From contig JAQMRL010000005.1 in the NCBI GenBank assembly GCA_035578175.1, forward strand, positions 52,371,722 to 52,435,721: a DNA stretch of 64,000 bases, read 5' to 3'. The DNA is from Catonia carolina (taxonomy: Eukaryota > Arthropoda > Insecta > Hemiptera > Achilidae). Under the pieces are notes generated by a model. That model searched no databases. It saw nothing but the letters and a program-made list of their open reading frames with translations, and was not told where the DNA came from. Shown in pieces: positions 1 to 12,402 of the stretch; the stretch's first letter is position 1, and each line of letters opens with the position of its first letter. The position numbers were made by a program, and so were the translations under genes.

Positions 1-3000
1 TTTCTTCTCTTCCACTCTTTGTAATATTTTTACATTTTATTTTTTTGAATTATCTTCACAACCACATCTCGAAAGTTTCTAGCTTTTGTTTCTTTTTTAT
101 TTCACATTTTCGTCTTGCTATATAGTAATTTGTTCTTTCTATAAACACATTTTTCCATTACTGACCTTCTAATACAACTTGTTGTCACTAATAAATAGAT
201 AAATAAATGAATAAATATTGCTTTTGGAATAAAACTGCGATAATTCTTTGAACACAACTTAAAGCTGACTATCAGAAATAATAAAAATAAAATAAATTAT
301 ACATACATATATTCATGAATTACATATGTTAGGGATACAAAATAACACAAACAACCGTGAAAATAATAGGACAAAATAATATAGAAAAATTGCTTAAGTA
401 TGATTCGTAATGAATATGATGTTATAGATTCACAAAAAAAAAATCCGAACTAAATAACACAATGAGGGTAATAAAATGCCGATCTGCAATGTAAAATAAT
501 GGTGTTCAGTGGGACTGGTGACAAGCACAAAATATTCATACAGATCAGTAATAAAACTGCATTGTACATTTACAAAAGATAATTTATTAGAATCACTGTG
601 TAACTGATAAGAAGTCTTTTCAAATAATAATATTAAGATTGTTGCAAAGGAAACTCACTTGTTCAGACATGGAGACAAACTTCAATACTCTGTAATATTA
701 ATAATGATAATAACAACAAGAAAAAAAATAAGAATAAGAAACTAAAATAACAACAATGATAATAGCAAAAGGTATGGTATAGGTTGTACTTTGATAATAT
801 TCTATTAATATTATTATTAATAATTACAATAATTAATATAAAGCAATTATTAATTAATTCATTTAATTATATTATATTTTAATAATGTAACAGCAAAAAT
901 CGAATAAAATATTTCGTAATTGATTTATTTTAGAAATTTAAGCACTCGATAATTTTATCGTTAATTTATTATAATGATAAAAAAAGTTCAAGACAATTAT
1001 ATTTTAAAAACTAATAACTATTTAAAAAAAAAAACAAATCACTAACAAAATAATCTTTGGCGTATTGCTGTGAAATATTTTCACTATAGTTTTTTTCTGT
1101 TTACACTTATGGTAATTAAAAAAATAATTAAATAAATGACTATTTATATTTTTCGAATTAATTTCATTCTTGAAATATATCTTCGTATGATAGATTAATA
1201 AAGCTGATGATGATGATGTGACGATAAAGACAATGATTATTTTATTATAATAATTACGATAATTATCATGATGTGATAACTGTTTGACGATAAAAATCGC
1301 ACTGCACTATTTATTTTATAAACGTCTTCACAGTGATTATAGATTTTATAAGTTTCAAAAAGAAACAGTACGTAATAATTATTATATAACACTATTATAA
1401 ACTGTTTATACCATATATAATTATTAATCATAATGATAATTATAATAAGAATAAAGTAATGATAATAATAATAATAATAATAACAATAATAATAATGCAT
1501 CAAGAAATAAAACAATCGCTCCTCAAATCACAATGAGCCATATTAATATATTTTTATAGATTAATAATAAATATGTATTCCTTTAGTATTACAAAGACAA
1601 AAAAAAATAGACGTATGTAAAAAAATATCGGTTGTATTAACAAACAAATCTATTAATTATTGATTAGGTAGAAAAACAAAAATTAAATACAGGCCCAAAA
1701 AACAACTCAAAATGAGAAAAAATTACAGCAGTACCCGCTAAATCTATTTTATTTTGGATGACGCTTATATACATGATGGATTGAAATACATTACAGTAAC
1801 AACCAAAATGAAAAAATAGTGGATCTGTTTCGGTGAAGCCTGGTTACGGTTAGGTGCGGTTTTAATTGTAGTTTATGTTTAGGAAATAAGTTTAGATTAA
1901 AGTACCTTATTAGTGAAAGACTAGGTGTTATCTTAAAAAATAAAATAAAATAATTATTCAGTATATCATAGAGAACCTTATTACTCCAGCCACTATTTTA
2001 AAATAGTAAGTTTTACTTGGAATATTGTATTTTATGTACTCTCAATGACAAATAAAGTAGTTTTTATTGTAATACACATAAATATGTAGTTTCCATTAAG
2101 TTGGCTGACACTATTTGTTCTTAATTTTTTATAAAAAGATTCATTTAATTTATTTTCTTAGAAATTTAATCTTAGAATTTGTTTTATTTAATCAATAATG
2201 ACATTATCAAAAATTATGCAAAAATATGATTTAAATTTCTATGACATCAATAGCTCGTAGCGAATAACAATTTGTGCCAAAACAACAACAGATGTTATGT
2301 GTGATGAAAATTGAGTGGAAATGGCTAACAAATTTATAAAGAAAACAAAGATGAAGTTGATAAAAATAAAATATGGTTTCAAACAGAAAAGTTTTATAAA
2401 CAGTAAACGATTAGAATAAACTTCTTTGAGACTGAACAAGTATTTAAATTTATGTAATAATTTTTAATAAATACGCATGGATAATTTTATGTTATTTTGT
2501 AGCATAAGCGAGTTGTTTTATGAGCACCTTAAAACGATCTGTGACTAGATTTTAAGAAGTTAGGAAATTATACAGGAAAATTAAAAAATAAAATACAATA
2601 CCTACTAATATATAATAATATTCAAATATGACTAGATCTTGACTAGAAATGAAAATATTCATAACGGTAAACAAATTAAACTATAATATAGATCATAATA
2701 TTTTAATTTAAATTCATTCTGAAGTGCCAACTTTTGAGATTTGTCAGGTAACAAAACACCGTAAGACAGGGTGAAGTTTACAGCGTATCTAATACTATTT
2801 ATCTTCACTACATTAATCAAGATGTTCTCCTCCATATCATGCACGGCTTCATTAAAGATTTCCTCAGAATACAAGTTGAATATTAAAAGTAAAAGAAACA
2901 GCCCTGGCTTACTCAATACGTATAATATTTAAACATCATCTATTTTCACAACTACTCTGAAAATATGTTCCATAGCCCCTTCATCAACTTAGAGCTCTTC

Positions 3001-3943
3001 AACCATTATTTTTTCATTCTTCCGAACCAGAATGGTATGCGAAAATAAGTGATTTAGAGAGAGTTGGAGAGATTTCATTTTAAATACTTTTCAAACCAAT
3101 GGATCCTTGTCCTGCTTATATATTTTTCCATGTTCACAATAAAGTAAATTAAACATATAATAGTTTGATCGGTTTTATCAAATCTAACAAAAAATTCCAA
3201 TAGTTGGCATTTCAAGGTTAATTAATTATTCTACGATTAATAACAATAACACAAATAAAACATGAGTATTTATGAACACTAAATAACAATGGTAATAATC
3301 AATATAAATAAAGAATTATTAAAATGTAGAAATCCTGTCACTGAATTTGTAAAAATATTTAAGTGAAACAGATTTAAATAAGATACAGGTAATTATTTAA
3401 ATCTAAATCTGACAAACCTTACAATTTGTATAAACTTTTATTAAAATTTATTATATTTAACGAATAAATAAGATCTGTTAATAAACATAAATTGTTTTCG
3501 AAACAAGTGAAACATTTTTTGACATAAATTTGACAAACTGAACAGTAGGTAGTTTACTCATATCAAAAAATGTTTATTGTTACACAAAATTTTACTATAA
3601 AGTTTTATAAAAGTATTTATAAAAAAACAGATATTAAAATAAGTATTCAGAAGATTTAACACATCTTAAATAATTCTGTTTCGTTTAAATTATTCCATAT
3701 ACATAACAGAAAATGTACATTCATAAATAACACCTAAGTAAAGAATTAAAACTTAACATAATATTATAATAGAAATTTCACAAAGGATAAAATATATTAT
3801 CAACATTAATAATGAAACAGCAACAATGCACATTTACTATTTAAAACAAAACGTTGATAATTTTTACAGATAATTACCCTAAAATTAGCGAAACCAAACC
3901 TGCATTTGTAACGGCGACTCATGGATGAGGAGATGCTGAAGGA
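1..3943. other. AT-rich 3' flank of the channel gene
   Basis: This is very AT-rich sequence with long A/T runs, an ATA/AAT simple repeat near 1455-1495, and no convincing coding region or transposon ends. The part nearest 3943 is expected to hold the 3' UTR of the minus-strand channel gene, but I cannot place a polyadenylation site. The reading frame at 2659-2916 (minus) is uninterrupted for 85 codons but has no recognisable motif and ordinary AT-rich composition. Confidence 0.5.
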
Positions 3944-4075
3944 TTATGAAAAACCTCTATAGTGTACAAAGAAGAAAATTAGAAATACAGCGTAAGCCGT
4001 TGGAAATGTGATACGAGCTATAACGTCAATAGTTTTTGCCACTCGAATAGGATGAGGCGGTTCTTTCTTTCGTAC
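3944..4075 (-). CDS. Last exon of a Cys-loop ligand-gated chloride channel subunit (TM4 and C-terminus)
   Basis: The minus strand from 4075 reads 43 codons and then TAA at 3944-3946. The peptide starts VRKKEPPHPIRVAKTID and continues into IARITFPTAYAVFLIFFF, ending HYRGFS. A basic stretch, then an 'IDxIARxxFP' entry and a hydrophobic helix of about 18 residues, is the usual start of transmembrane segment 4 in insect pentameric (Cys-loop) anion channels. Those channels open to GABA, glutamate, histamine or pH at the plasma membrane. The splice acceptor is ATTAG just above 4075, and the exon begins in phase 0, matching the phase-0 ends of the exons at 11.3 and 22.5 kb. The usual N-x-x-Y-W motif of RDL/GluCl TM4 is absent, so the subtype is unclear; a pHCl-like subunit is a guess. 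The sequence below 3944 is presumably 3' UTR. Confidence 0.8.
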   Translation of the reverse strand, partial: VRKKEPPHPIRVAKTIDVIARITFPTAYAVFLIFFFVHYRGFS

Positions 4076-4243
4076 CTAATGACAAAATACATACACATTT
4101 AACGAATAACACACAATAAGCTAGAATTATTTATTTATAATTATTCTTTTACTCTTCTTTGAACTGTACTTTCTCTTCTTCCTGACATATGATTGTTATA
4201 AATTGCTCACATAGAGTCAGCGATGGTCCTAGGTCACTTTTAA

Positions 4244-4594
4244 CACGTTGACTGTCATGCCGATCATATATGACCAGCTGTATTTCCAACCTGGTACGCC
4301 ATGCCGGGCACACCTGTGACTGGCAAATTAACTAAACCACTGCAAACATCAACTTTGCTGACCATACACAAACCACAAAGTTATGATCGGCAAAATTACC
4401 GGATTGGCTTAGTGTTTAATTTCATAGCAACAGGCCGTGCTGATCCCTCAATTATCAAAACAGTTTTTATTACACTAAAAAAATTAAAATGAATATGATT
4501 TACATACTGACAAGTATAAAAACGGTAAGGTAGTTCATAAACCCTAATGGCCTGTTAGAGTGAAAATTGGAAAAAAGCCCTGGCAGTCAACATG
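4244..4594. mobile_element. piggyBac-like MITE with TTAA target duplication
   Basis: A 351-bp element lies between TTAA at 4240-4243 and TTAA at 4595-4598. Its ends are inverted: CACGTTGACTGTCATGC on the left and, as reverse complement, CATGTTGACTGCCAGGGC on the right. TTAA duplication with a CAYGTTGACTG terminus is typical of piggyBac-superfamily non-autonomous elements in insects. It has no transposase frame. It sits in the last intron of the channel gene, about 170 bp upstream of the final exon. Confidence 0.72.
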
Positions 4595-4600
4595 TTAAAT

Positions 4601-5432
4601 GAGGTAAATAAAATTCTGATTGAAGAGATGGTGTGGATTAAATAATTTCGCTAAAAAATATGGTATATTAAAAATTTGTAATTTATCAAAATATAATGTG
4701 TAGACTTCACAGTCTTGTTAATTTTTATTTATTACAATTGCGAGGCACCCCAAAGAGCAAAGCCTTCGGCGGGACCCTTTCGCCTTTATGTAGAGCTGCT
4801 AATATAAACAGTCATAATAGTAAACAACCTCATTCCAAACGATAATTTTGGAATCGTTAATTGTATTTTAATTCACACTTTACTATCATGAAAAAATTTA
4901 TAATTTACAAACTTTATTTTATAAATTAATACATTCTCAATAAAATAAATATATAAAACTGTGGATATTAACTGTTAAAAAAAATACTGTAACACTTTAC
5001 AAACAAATGATCATACAGGTAAACTAAATTATGGTTAAGATTTCATGCACAAATACATTATGTTTTTGTGTTTACAGTTCAATGGTTTCCAACTGGGTGG
5101 GCTGCAGGATGTGGGAAGCAGAGAAAGTAAAAAAAGTAAATTGTCTAGAGGTTAGAGCATCTCTTTTTTCATGATTACTTACACCAAGATAGTGTGTAAC
5201 GAACCCAAGAGAAATTTTCTACAAAAATCTATTAACAGACTGCTACAATAATATCTATTCCAAGTAACTCCTGGTATTGGATATGGTTTACAAACTGTTT
5301 ATTTATGTGATTGTATCAGAGCCATGTTTAAATGTTAGTCAATGAATAAAAATACTTATTATTTTTAAAAGATTTACTTTAAAAAAGAGGAACAAAAGTC
5401 TTTGCTCTGTCTTATTCTCACACAGCCCATTA
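4601..5432. other. Intron without recognised feature
   Basis: This is AT-rich intronic sequence. A short moderately GC stretch near 4741-4800 reads like a decayed repeat fragment, but I cannot assign it. Confidence 0.4.
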
Positions 5433-5434
5433 TA

Positions 5435-6200
5435 CGAGGGTCATTCGTAAAATAAGGTTCCCGAAGCTGCCGAGACAGAATGCGATGCGCTGGGAGAAAT
5501 CTGGCAACACTGTCTTACTCATCAGCTCTTCCTCTCTTTTTCCACACCACTTCCGCCTCGCTACGTTGATCAGTGCCGGCCTAGCAGCCTTCAAAGATGG
5601 AGCTCCCTATCGCTGTTACCGCCAGATGCGAAATTCGCGCTGTGATACGTTTTTTAAATGCAAAAACGGATTTCACCTATTGACATTCATCATGGAACAA
5701 CAGTAAACTCTGACAGATATTGCGACACATTAAGAAAACTGAGATGCGCAATCCAGAACCGCCGGAGAGGAAGATTGTCCAGTGGTGCGAGGCTTCTCCT
5801 TGACAACGCTCGACCTCATGTCTCACATTAAACTCAAGAACTGCTGACAGATTTTGGCTGGACTGTTGTGCCCTACCCCCCCCCCTTAAGCCCGGACCTA
5901 GCCCCAAGTGATTATCACTTATTCTCAAAATTTTGTGCTTGGGTGGCCTACGCTTCAGTACCGATGATGAAGTCAAGGAAGAGGTTACTCGATTCCTCAA
6001 AGGATTATTGGCGACAGAATTCTTCAACATGGGGATAGAAAAGATGGAGCATCGTCTGCAAAAGTGTTTGGACAGAAACGGCGATTATGTAGAAAAATAG
6101 CGTAAATTTTAAGCTTTAAATTGATGTATAACACTAAGATAAAAAATATAGCTGTCTATTTTTAAAAATCATGGGAACCTTATTTTACAAATGACCCTCG
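5435..6200 (+). mobile_element. Internally deleted mariner element
   Basis: 28-bp terminal inverted repeats at 5435-5462 (CGAGGGTCATTCGTAAAATA...) and 6173-6200 differ at one position and are flanked by TA duplications (5433-5434, 6201-6202). At 766 bp it is well short of a full ~1.3-kb mariner. The right half encodes a broken transposase C-terminal catalytic region: LLLDNARPHVSH, a stop, then TQELLTDFGWTVVPYPP and SPDLAPSDYHLF. These are the second and third aspartates of the mariner D,D34D triad. A run of nine C within the PYPP region (about 5876-5884) and several stops make it inactive; the N-terminal half is gone. Confidence 0.85.
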
Positions 6201-6485
6201 TAGTATTTATACAATTTTGTTTTTTTGTAAATAGTTTGATATTAGCTTACTTACAACAAAATTACATAGTGTTGTTCTCTGAATAGTAATGTAATACATT
6301 TGCAAAATATAAAAAAACAAGGTGCATTAAAATCTACATAACATGCATAAGCAAATTCAAGCACAAACATTTTTAACAAAATCAATATTGAGCGATAATA
6401 ATCAACAGGCTTTTAAAAAATTTTTTCGTACTTTAATGAAACACAAAATTTAAGCAACATATTTACAGCAACAAACTACAATATA

Positions 6486-7863
6486 GGTGCGGTAAAATAA
6501 TCTCCCTATTTTTATTGCTGGGCAGCGAGTAGTGGGAGAAATTCATAAGTGGTGGGGATAGTGGGAATTGATAGTGGAAAGGGGGAAGTTTAAGATGATT
6601 GTTGTCCAAGCACTCTCAAAACGTGATAAGAAAAGCCTTAAGGGAGCACATCAAAACATCCTGGCTAGTCTGCCACCAGACTCCATTGTTTTTTTCAATG
6701 ATGAGGCATATTTTCACCTCTCCACTTGAGTAAACTAGCGAAACAAAACTTTAGGTATAGGAGTGAAAACAACTCTCTAGAGATCCACCTTGACTTGGAC
6801 GTTGAACTAGGCGACTGCACGCCAGCTTGAGTAAAAATGCTAAAGAGATGCTAATGCTACCTGTGCTTTTCGAATTTTGAACTGTGGTTGTATAAGAGAA
6901 TATTGAGAATTTTGTGGACGCAGAAAGTCACCAATGTTGAAGTTTTGTTGAGAATGAAAATGGTCTGGAATTGGTCAAAATTGTTAAAAGCTGTAAGCTG
7001 CAGTACCTTGATCATATAATGAGACATCAAAAAAGATATGATCTACTGCAGGGAAAGACAGAAGGAAAGAGGAATCCTGGTAGAAGAAGAATTTCCTGGC
7101 TCGCTAATCTGAGAATCTGGTATAGTAAGAGCTCCAAGGAATTGTTTCGGATTGCAACTAATAAGGTCAAGATAACTATGATGTTTGCCAATATTCAAAT
7201 CGGATAGGCACAGCAAGAAGAAGAGATTCACCAAAGGCCTCTCCATAGTGAACATTTTACTGTATGGTGTGTAATGTCATGACTTGGAATCATCAGAACT
7301 CATTGATTTGAAGAAGATGGTGTTGTGGTTACTGTTCAATAGAACAGGTATGCCAACATGATTTAAGAACTTTTTGAACCTGTACTATGGAAGTGTGCTC
7401 TTGAGAACGTCTGGTTTCAGCAGGACGGTGCTACAACCCATACATCTCGGACATCAATCAACATTTTGAGGCAATGTTTCCTGGTCAGTTGATTTCTCGG
7501 AGTAGTGACATTCTATGGTCAGAATGCTCACCCGATTTAACCCCGTGTGACTTTTTTGTGGAGTTACTTGAAAGTAGAGGTTATTAAATGTCGCCCTAAG
7601 AACCTGCAAGACCTGAAGCAAGAAATAAACGAGGAAATCTATTGCATATCTCAAGCCATGCTGGATAGAGTTACAGATAGCTTCAGAGTGCACTTACAAC
7701 AATGAATTGACAATCATGGACACCACTTGTCCGATACCCTTTTTAAAACCTAAGCAGAATAAACTTCCCAAGTCACAGAAAAAGTAACAAAAATTAAATT
7801 TACTGAATAAAATAACATTTTTTAAATTACATTTTAAAAAAGGGAGGTTATTTTGTCGCACTC
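6486..7863 (+). mobile_element. Mariner-superfamily element interrupted by a LINE 3' end
   Basis: Imperfect inverted ends GGTGCGGTAAAATAATCTCC (left) and GAGTGCGACAAAATAACCTCC (right, reverse complement) are flanked by TA. The decayed transposase reads FNDEAYFHLS near 6691-6720. It resumes after an insertion with RPLHSEHFTVWC near 7228, then WFQQDGATTHTSRTS, SPDLTPCDFF and LKVEVIKCRPKNLQDLKQEI to about 7700, using several frames. These blocks match the DUF4817-type mariner family common in insects. Frameshifts, stops and a nested LINE fragment (6800-7228) make it dead. Confidence 0.75.
6800..7228 (+). mobile_element. Nested LINE (RTE/endonuclease-RT type) 3' end
   Basis: This 5'-truncated non-LTR retrotransposon tail lies inside the mariner element. 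It reads WLYKRILRILWTQKVTN around 6890-6945, then LQYLDHIMRHQKRYDLLQGK and EGKRNPGRRRISWL, ending VKITMMFANIQIG with a stop near 7207. The AAGAAGAAGAG tail follows. The peptide order matches the C-terminus of the insect LINE tails also seen here at 30.5-31.1 kb. The left junction with the mariner is unclear. Confidence 0.7.
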
Positions 7864-8989
7864 TACTTGCTGCAATCTATTAACACTATTAAGCGCAATA
7901 ATAAACTAAAATTTCTTAAAAAGTTTAAAAAATTGTTGAAAAATGTAAGTTAGGAAAACAATAAGGTTAACATTATCCTCGTAAAAATTATTATTATTAT
8001 TATTATGTTGTGTTAACACTTAATCAGGTATTTAGACTATATAGTAAATAATAATAATAATAATTTTCTTTTATATTCTTTTGATCCAAGAAATTTTCAA
8101 ATGTATTTATATGAGTCTCCTCTGTTTTGTTCTCTTACCATTAATCAGTGTTTTTTATGGATCTTTTGATAATTTGTATTGAAATATTTCAGAAAAACTT
8201 CGTTTTTTGCTAATAGATGACAAATTTTACCATGTTTAGAAGGCAACAAACATTGCCCCTTTTAACTTATATATGCAGGATCTACAATAACATAAGTTCT
8301 TCTATTTTTTAGCTTTAAAATAAAATAAAAAATATATATTTGTTAGCAAGCACTTACAACTTAAACAAAACAAGCACACCAAATTTCAAGTTTCTAAACC
8401 TGTAAATTCAGGAAATTTCAATATGGATGTATGGCAATCTAACTACTGCAAAATTTTAAATTAAATTGAAAAATAGGCTAGTAATTGATAGAATAATAGT
8501 CTTAACAACATTAGTAATTAATAAACGCTGTTGGAAGAATACTGTCTTAGAGCCCTATATTTTCATCTCGTAGAAAAATTCAGTTTATACAAAACCATGT
8601 CACTCAACATAACACAGGCACTTAATTTATCTTAAAATTTGTTTTAAAACTTTTCTCAATTAAGTTAAATGTAATATGGATGGTAACTCCCACAAAGGGT
8701 TCCTTGGGAGTACATAGTGTTTTACCTGAAAAATACTATTTTTGTGTTGATAATTAAATAGAACACCTGCACCTTAAATTTTGCAAAAAGAAGCACGGAG
8801 TTTTATAACTAATAATGCTATTATAATAAACAGGATGTAGTAAACATTATATTGTGAATGATATAGATGTTTAAATCTTGTCATTACAATGTAAGCAAAT
8901 AAGTTATTATAGAGAGGTTTACATATTTATACACTGTTTATTCAAATTTTTTGGAAATAAATATTATTATTATTGTGCTTTTAAAGTAG
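7864..8989. other. Intron without recognised feature
   Basis: This is AT-rich sequence with short A/T simple repeats (for example TTATTATTATTATTA near 7988). I see no coding or element ends. Confidence 0.4.
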
Positions 8990-9029
8990 CAAAGGAATAA
9001 AACTGGATCAATCCAATAAAGATACGAAG

Positions 9030-9690
9030 AAAAAATCTGATGTGAAACACTCACACGATTTTCTCTTATTAATGTAAATAAAACAAATAACCAATTTTTA
9101 ATCATGAGTGAATGATGCTAAATGAAAATCAATCTGTTTGACTTAAAAATACAGGAAATCACTGATTGACAGTAAAATAGGCTCTGTAGAAGAAAAATTG
9201 TTAAAATAAAAGTTGTAGATTTTTTGTTTTCTATAACTTTAATTATAAATACTTTTGTTGTAAAAGGCATAGTAAGGCTGCAATATTAAAAATCCTATAT
9301 TTTTACAGATTTCGATGAAAAACAATACAGAAAATCCCTAATTGACGCTAAACTAAGCATCATAGAAAAAAAATTAAATAAAAGTTATAGGTTTGTTAAT
9401 GCTCTACAACTTTGGTTGTATACATTTTTACCTTAGAATGCTTTTCCTTCCGAAAATTACGGCTGCAATCTTAAAAAAAAAATGTTTACCACAAGAGCTC
9501 AGCCCCCAAGAATTACACCACACATGTCACCTTACCCTATCTTGTGGAGCATAAAAAATGTAGTAAATGAGACAATTTAAAAAAAAATCATAGTAGTTTT
9601 TGAGAAAATCACAAAAAAGTGAAAAATTTCACAAATGAACTATTAGGAGGCCTACTTCCGGTTAGGATTTGAAAGTCAGGGACTTTCAAA
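9030..9690 (+). repeat. Dispersed repeat family C, copy 1
   Basis: This copy is collinear with 46020-46800 and, inverted and split, with 25440-26050. Shared blocks include GAAACACTCACAC, TTTTAATCATGAGTGAA, AAATAAAAGTTGTAG, CCTACCCTATCTTGTGGAG-like text and CTACTTCCGGTT. It has no coding frame. Two internal units begin with AAATAAAAGTTRTAG at about 9204 and 9376, so the copy holds a dimer of a ~172-bp unit. The element class is unknown. Confidence 0.7.
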
Positions 9691-9735
9691 TTCTATAGAT
9701 ACTTTTGCTATAAATTATATAATATAAATATATGC

Positions 9736-10366
9736 AGAGTCATCAAGAAAGGTTGCATCCATTTAAAAAAAATTACAGTTTAAAAACTACTGGAGATAAA
9801 GTCATAAATATTATAGTTGTTGTAAACAGAAAATATTAAAGTTTTTTTTGTTGGTACAACTGTAATGCAAGTTGAACAAATTGAATTGGAAAGAAACATT
9901 AACATAATTTGACAACAAGATGGCACGCCTCCTCATTCAGTCTTCCAGTGCGCCACACTCTCAATAAAAGGTTCCCTGACCGATGGATTGGTAGGACCAA
10001 TCCTGTGCTTCAGCCTCCGAGGAGTCCAAATTTAACCACACTTGATTTTTTTCTTCTGGGGTTACGTTATAAATCATGTCTATAATGAAAAAATTTGAAA
10101 TGTGAATCAATTACGAGAACAAATTTCTACTGCTGTTGCTTCTGTCGCACTTGATATGACACAGCACACCTAAACAGAGGTCGAATATCATTTAGATATG
10201 TGGAGAGCAACGAACGATGCTCATATACAATACGTGTATATACTTATTAAGCTTTGTAAAAAAACTTAAATATTTCCTGTTTACAACAAAAAATAATTAT
10301 GACTTTATCTCCAGCAGTTTCTAAACTGTAATTGTTTTAAATGGATACAACTATCCTCGATAGCCC
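9736..10366 (+). mobile_element. Mariner-like remnant with ~105-bp terminal inverted repeats
   Basis: The ends are inverted over about 105 bp: the left holds GGTTGCATCCATTTAAAAAA, TTACAGTTTA and GGAGATAAAGTCATAA; the right (10262-10366) carries the reverse complement. Between them a broken transposase tail reads QQDGTPPHSVFQCA, then FFFWGYVINHVYNEK, then NQLREQISTAVASVALDM and YHLDMWRATNDAHIQ. This is the C-terminal catalytic half of an insect mariner-like transposase. About 630 bp remain; the N-terminal half is deleted, and stops and frameshifts interrupt the rest. A TA-rich microsatellite follows at the right end. Confidence 0.72.
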
Positions 10367-10367
10367 G

Positions 10368-10368
<1 letters not shown>

Positions 10369-10398
<30 letters not shown>

Positions 10399-10452
10399 CA
10401 CATACATCCTCACTCCCAAATTATTCTCCATTGACACACACACACACACACA
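10369..10452. repeat. TA and CA microsatellites
   Basis: An (AT)n tract at about 10369-10398 and a (CA)n tract at about 10435-10452 flank a short unique spacer. Confidence 0.85.
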
Positions 10453-11270
10453 TATGCTCGTATACCCAAAAATGAGCAACTACAACTGGTACAAGGTATG
10501 GTAGTGGTACAATAAGTAGTCACAGAAAAGTCTTTATTGAGTTTGTTTCTACTATAGTACTTTTAATATAATTTCTTGATTCGGAAAATATATGGCATGC
10601 CAGTCAGTGTTAATTTCTAACTGCATCTACATTGTGTTGTGTAAGGGCATTCTGTAGTGTACAAAAAGCAATTTATAGCAGTTTAGCGTAAAGTGCAATT
10701 ATAAAAACCCAAGTGCGTATGATAATAAATTGAATGTTGCATGACAATGCCATGGTAAATAATTTAAAAGAAATTTAATAATAAGTTAAAATGAAAACTA
10801 AAATAAATTTCTAAGAATGAAAAAAAATTAATAGAAACAATAGTTTATATCAATGATAAGTTTTGAACATAACTTATGAAATTTTTGTACCTATTCGAAT
10901 AAAAAAACACACCGACATTTTATAGAAAATTAAAGATGTTAACAGAATTCAAAATTATTGAACTAATAAATTTTAAGAACAATCTACTGTTGTAGTAAAT
11001 ACTGATGTTAGTATAATAAGAAAAAAAAATTATGTTAGATATCGCATAAATGTTAAAATAATTCATGACTGCCCTTAAAAACTGTTTAGAAATGCATTAG
11101 AAAGCAAAAACTAGAAAATAACAATAACAAAAAACAAAACAAAAAAACAGATATTTATGAGACATGTAAATAACAGAGTAACTAACTGTAAATAAATAAT
11201 AATTAAATTTTTATGTTACTGATCAATCAATTTGCTAACAAATTTATTTTTATTTAAAATAAAGACTAAC
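10453..11270. other. Intron without recognised feature
   Basis: This is AT-rich intronic sequence downstream (in gene orientation) of the 42-bp microexon. I see no coding or transposon ends. Confidence 0.4.
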
Positions 11271-11312
11271 CTGTACTGCTGGAAATTGTGTAGGTGCCCC
11301 TGGCACACAATT
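11271..11312 (-). CDS. 42-bp internal microexon of the same channel gene
   Basis: On the minus strand the sequence runs polypyrimidine, TTGCAG, 42 nt, then GTTAGT. It encodes NCVPGAPTQFPAVQ in phase 0 and joins without a frame break to the VRKKEPP start of the last exon about 7.2 kb downstream. It should lie in the cytoplasmic loop between TM3 and TM4, where insect channels commonly vary by splicing. Its length is a multiple of three and both its neighbours are phase 0, so skipping it would keep the frame. It is supported by splice signals, an open frame and a GC content above the surrounding intron; expression is unseen. Confidence 0.65.
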
Positions 11313-11454
11313 CTGCAATTGAGAATTTATTTTACTACCAAAAAATTCTAGTTGGTTAAAATTTTTACATAAGTAAAAAGAAATATAATGTTCAGTTATA
11401 TTAATAACATGTTTTTTTCAATTAAAAAACAAAATTAGTTTATTTACATAGTCA

Positions 11455-11588
11455 TTTGGGACTACTTTGGGTTAAGAAACGGTGGGAGTTTGACAGAGTA
11501 AAATTTTCTAGATCCCAGCCGGGAATCTAAAGCAGAACCTCCACTTTGCAGCGTAGTATGCTAACCACTGGGCCACAGAGGCGGCCGT
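11455..11588 (-). mobile_element. tRNA-derived SINE, family A, copy 1
   Basis: In reverse complement it reads CCTCTGTGGCCCAGTGGTTA, then GCATACTACGCTGCAAAG, a B-box region ATTCCCGGCTGGGATCT, and a tail CAAACTCCCACCGTTTC. The order and spacing match the copy at 17899-18030. The head resembles pol III box A (AGTGGTTAGCA). It is immediately upstream (gene sense) of the microexon at 11.3 kb. Confidence 0.68.
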
Positions 11589-12402
11589 ACTTTCAGATTT
11601 TTTGTTATGCTGATTTAATACTTTTTATTTTTATAAAATAAATTATCGAACACAAATTTTCAGGTAGGTTATAAATGTGGTTTTAATTATATTATAATGT
11701 GGTTACAATCTATTTTAAAAGTAAAATTTATTTCTTAATAAATATTCTTTTTATTAGAGGATGACAAGTGAAAATTTGGTAAGTTTTGAGTAAATAAATA
11801 AATTTTTAGTTTAATGTTTTAAGTAAGCACATTACGTACTTATAGATGCCTAAAAATATTAATTTATGCTCCTGGCCAAAATAGGTTCAGTGATGACATT
11901 TTATTTTAAACGATAAATTAAGATTTTCCGTCAAAGTAAGAAATATAAAGCCTGCATAATTTGCTTTGTTTCATTAGTTTTGAATTTCATGAATTTATAT
12001 TTTCTAAAACTTCAAAAACATTGACTTCTATTGGGAGAAGATATTGTATGTAAGATATAAAGGTGATCAAAACTAATACAAAAAAAATTGGAAATTGCGC
12101 AAATAAAATCAGATTAGGCTACAGATTGTATATGAAACAACAGAATGGTTCTCAAATAGTAAATATAATAATCTAAAATACAAGATATTAAAATCTCAAA
12201 ATTAAAAGAACAAAGTAGGCCTATTGAAATTTACTAGGAGAAATGTTAACGAAAGAAAAACGGTACAAAAAACCAAGCAGAGAAAATTGATCATCTGACA
12301 TAAGATATAAATTTATATTTAAAAAAAATCAAAATGAAGACATAAAACTGCAGTTCTCCCAGAAGCCTTCACATGTAGAATTTTTACAAAGTTCTACATA
12401 GA

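Noticed and set aside
1237..1515. Tyrosine-rich minus-strand frame
   Set aside because: Translation of an AT simple repeat.
2659..2916. 85-codon minus-strand frame with a hydrophobic start
   Set aside because: It looks signal-peptide-like only because AT-rich sequence encodes F, L, I; no motif, no codon bias and no supporting neighbour.
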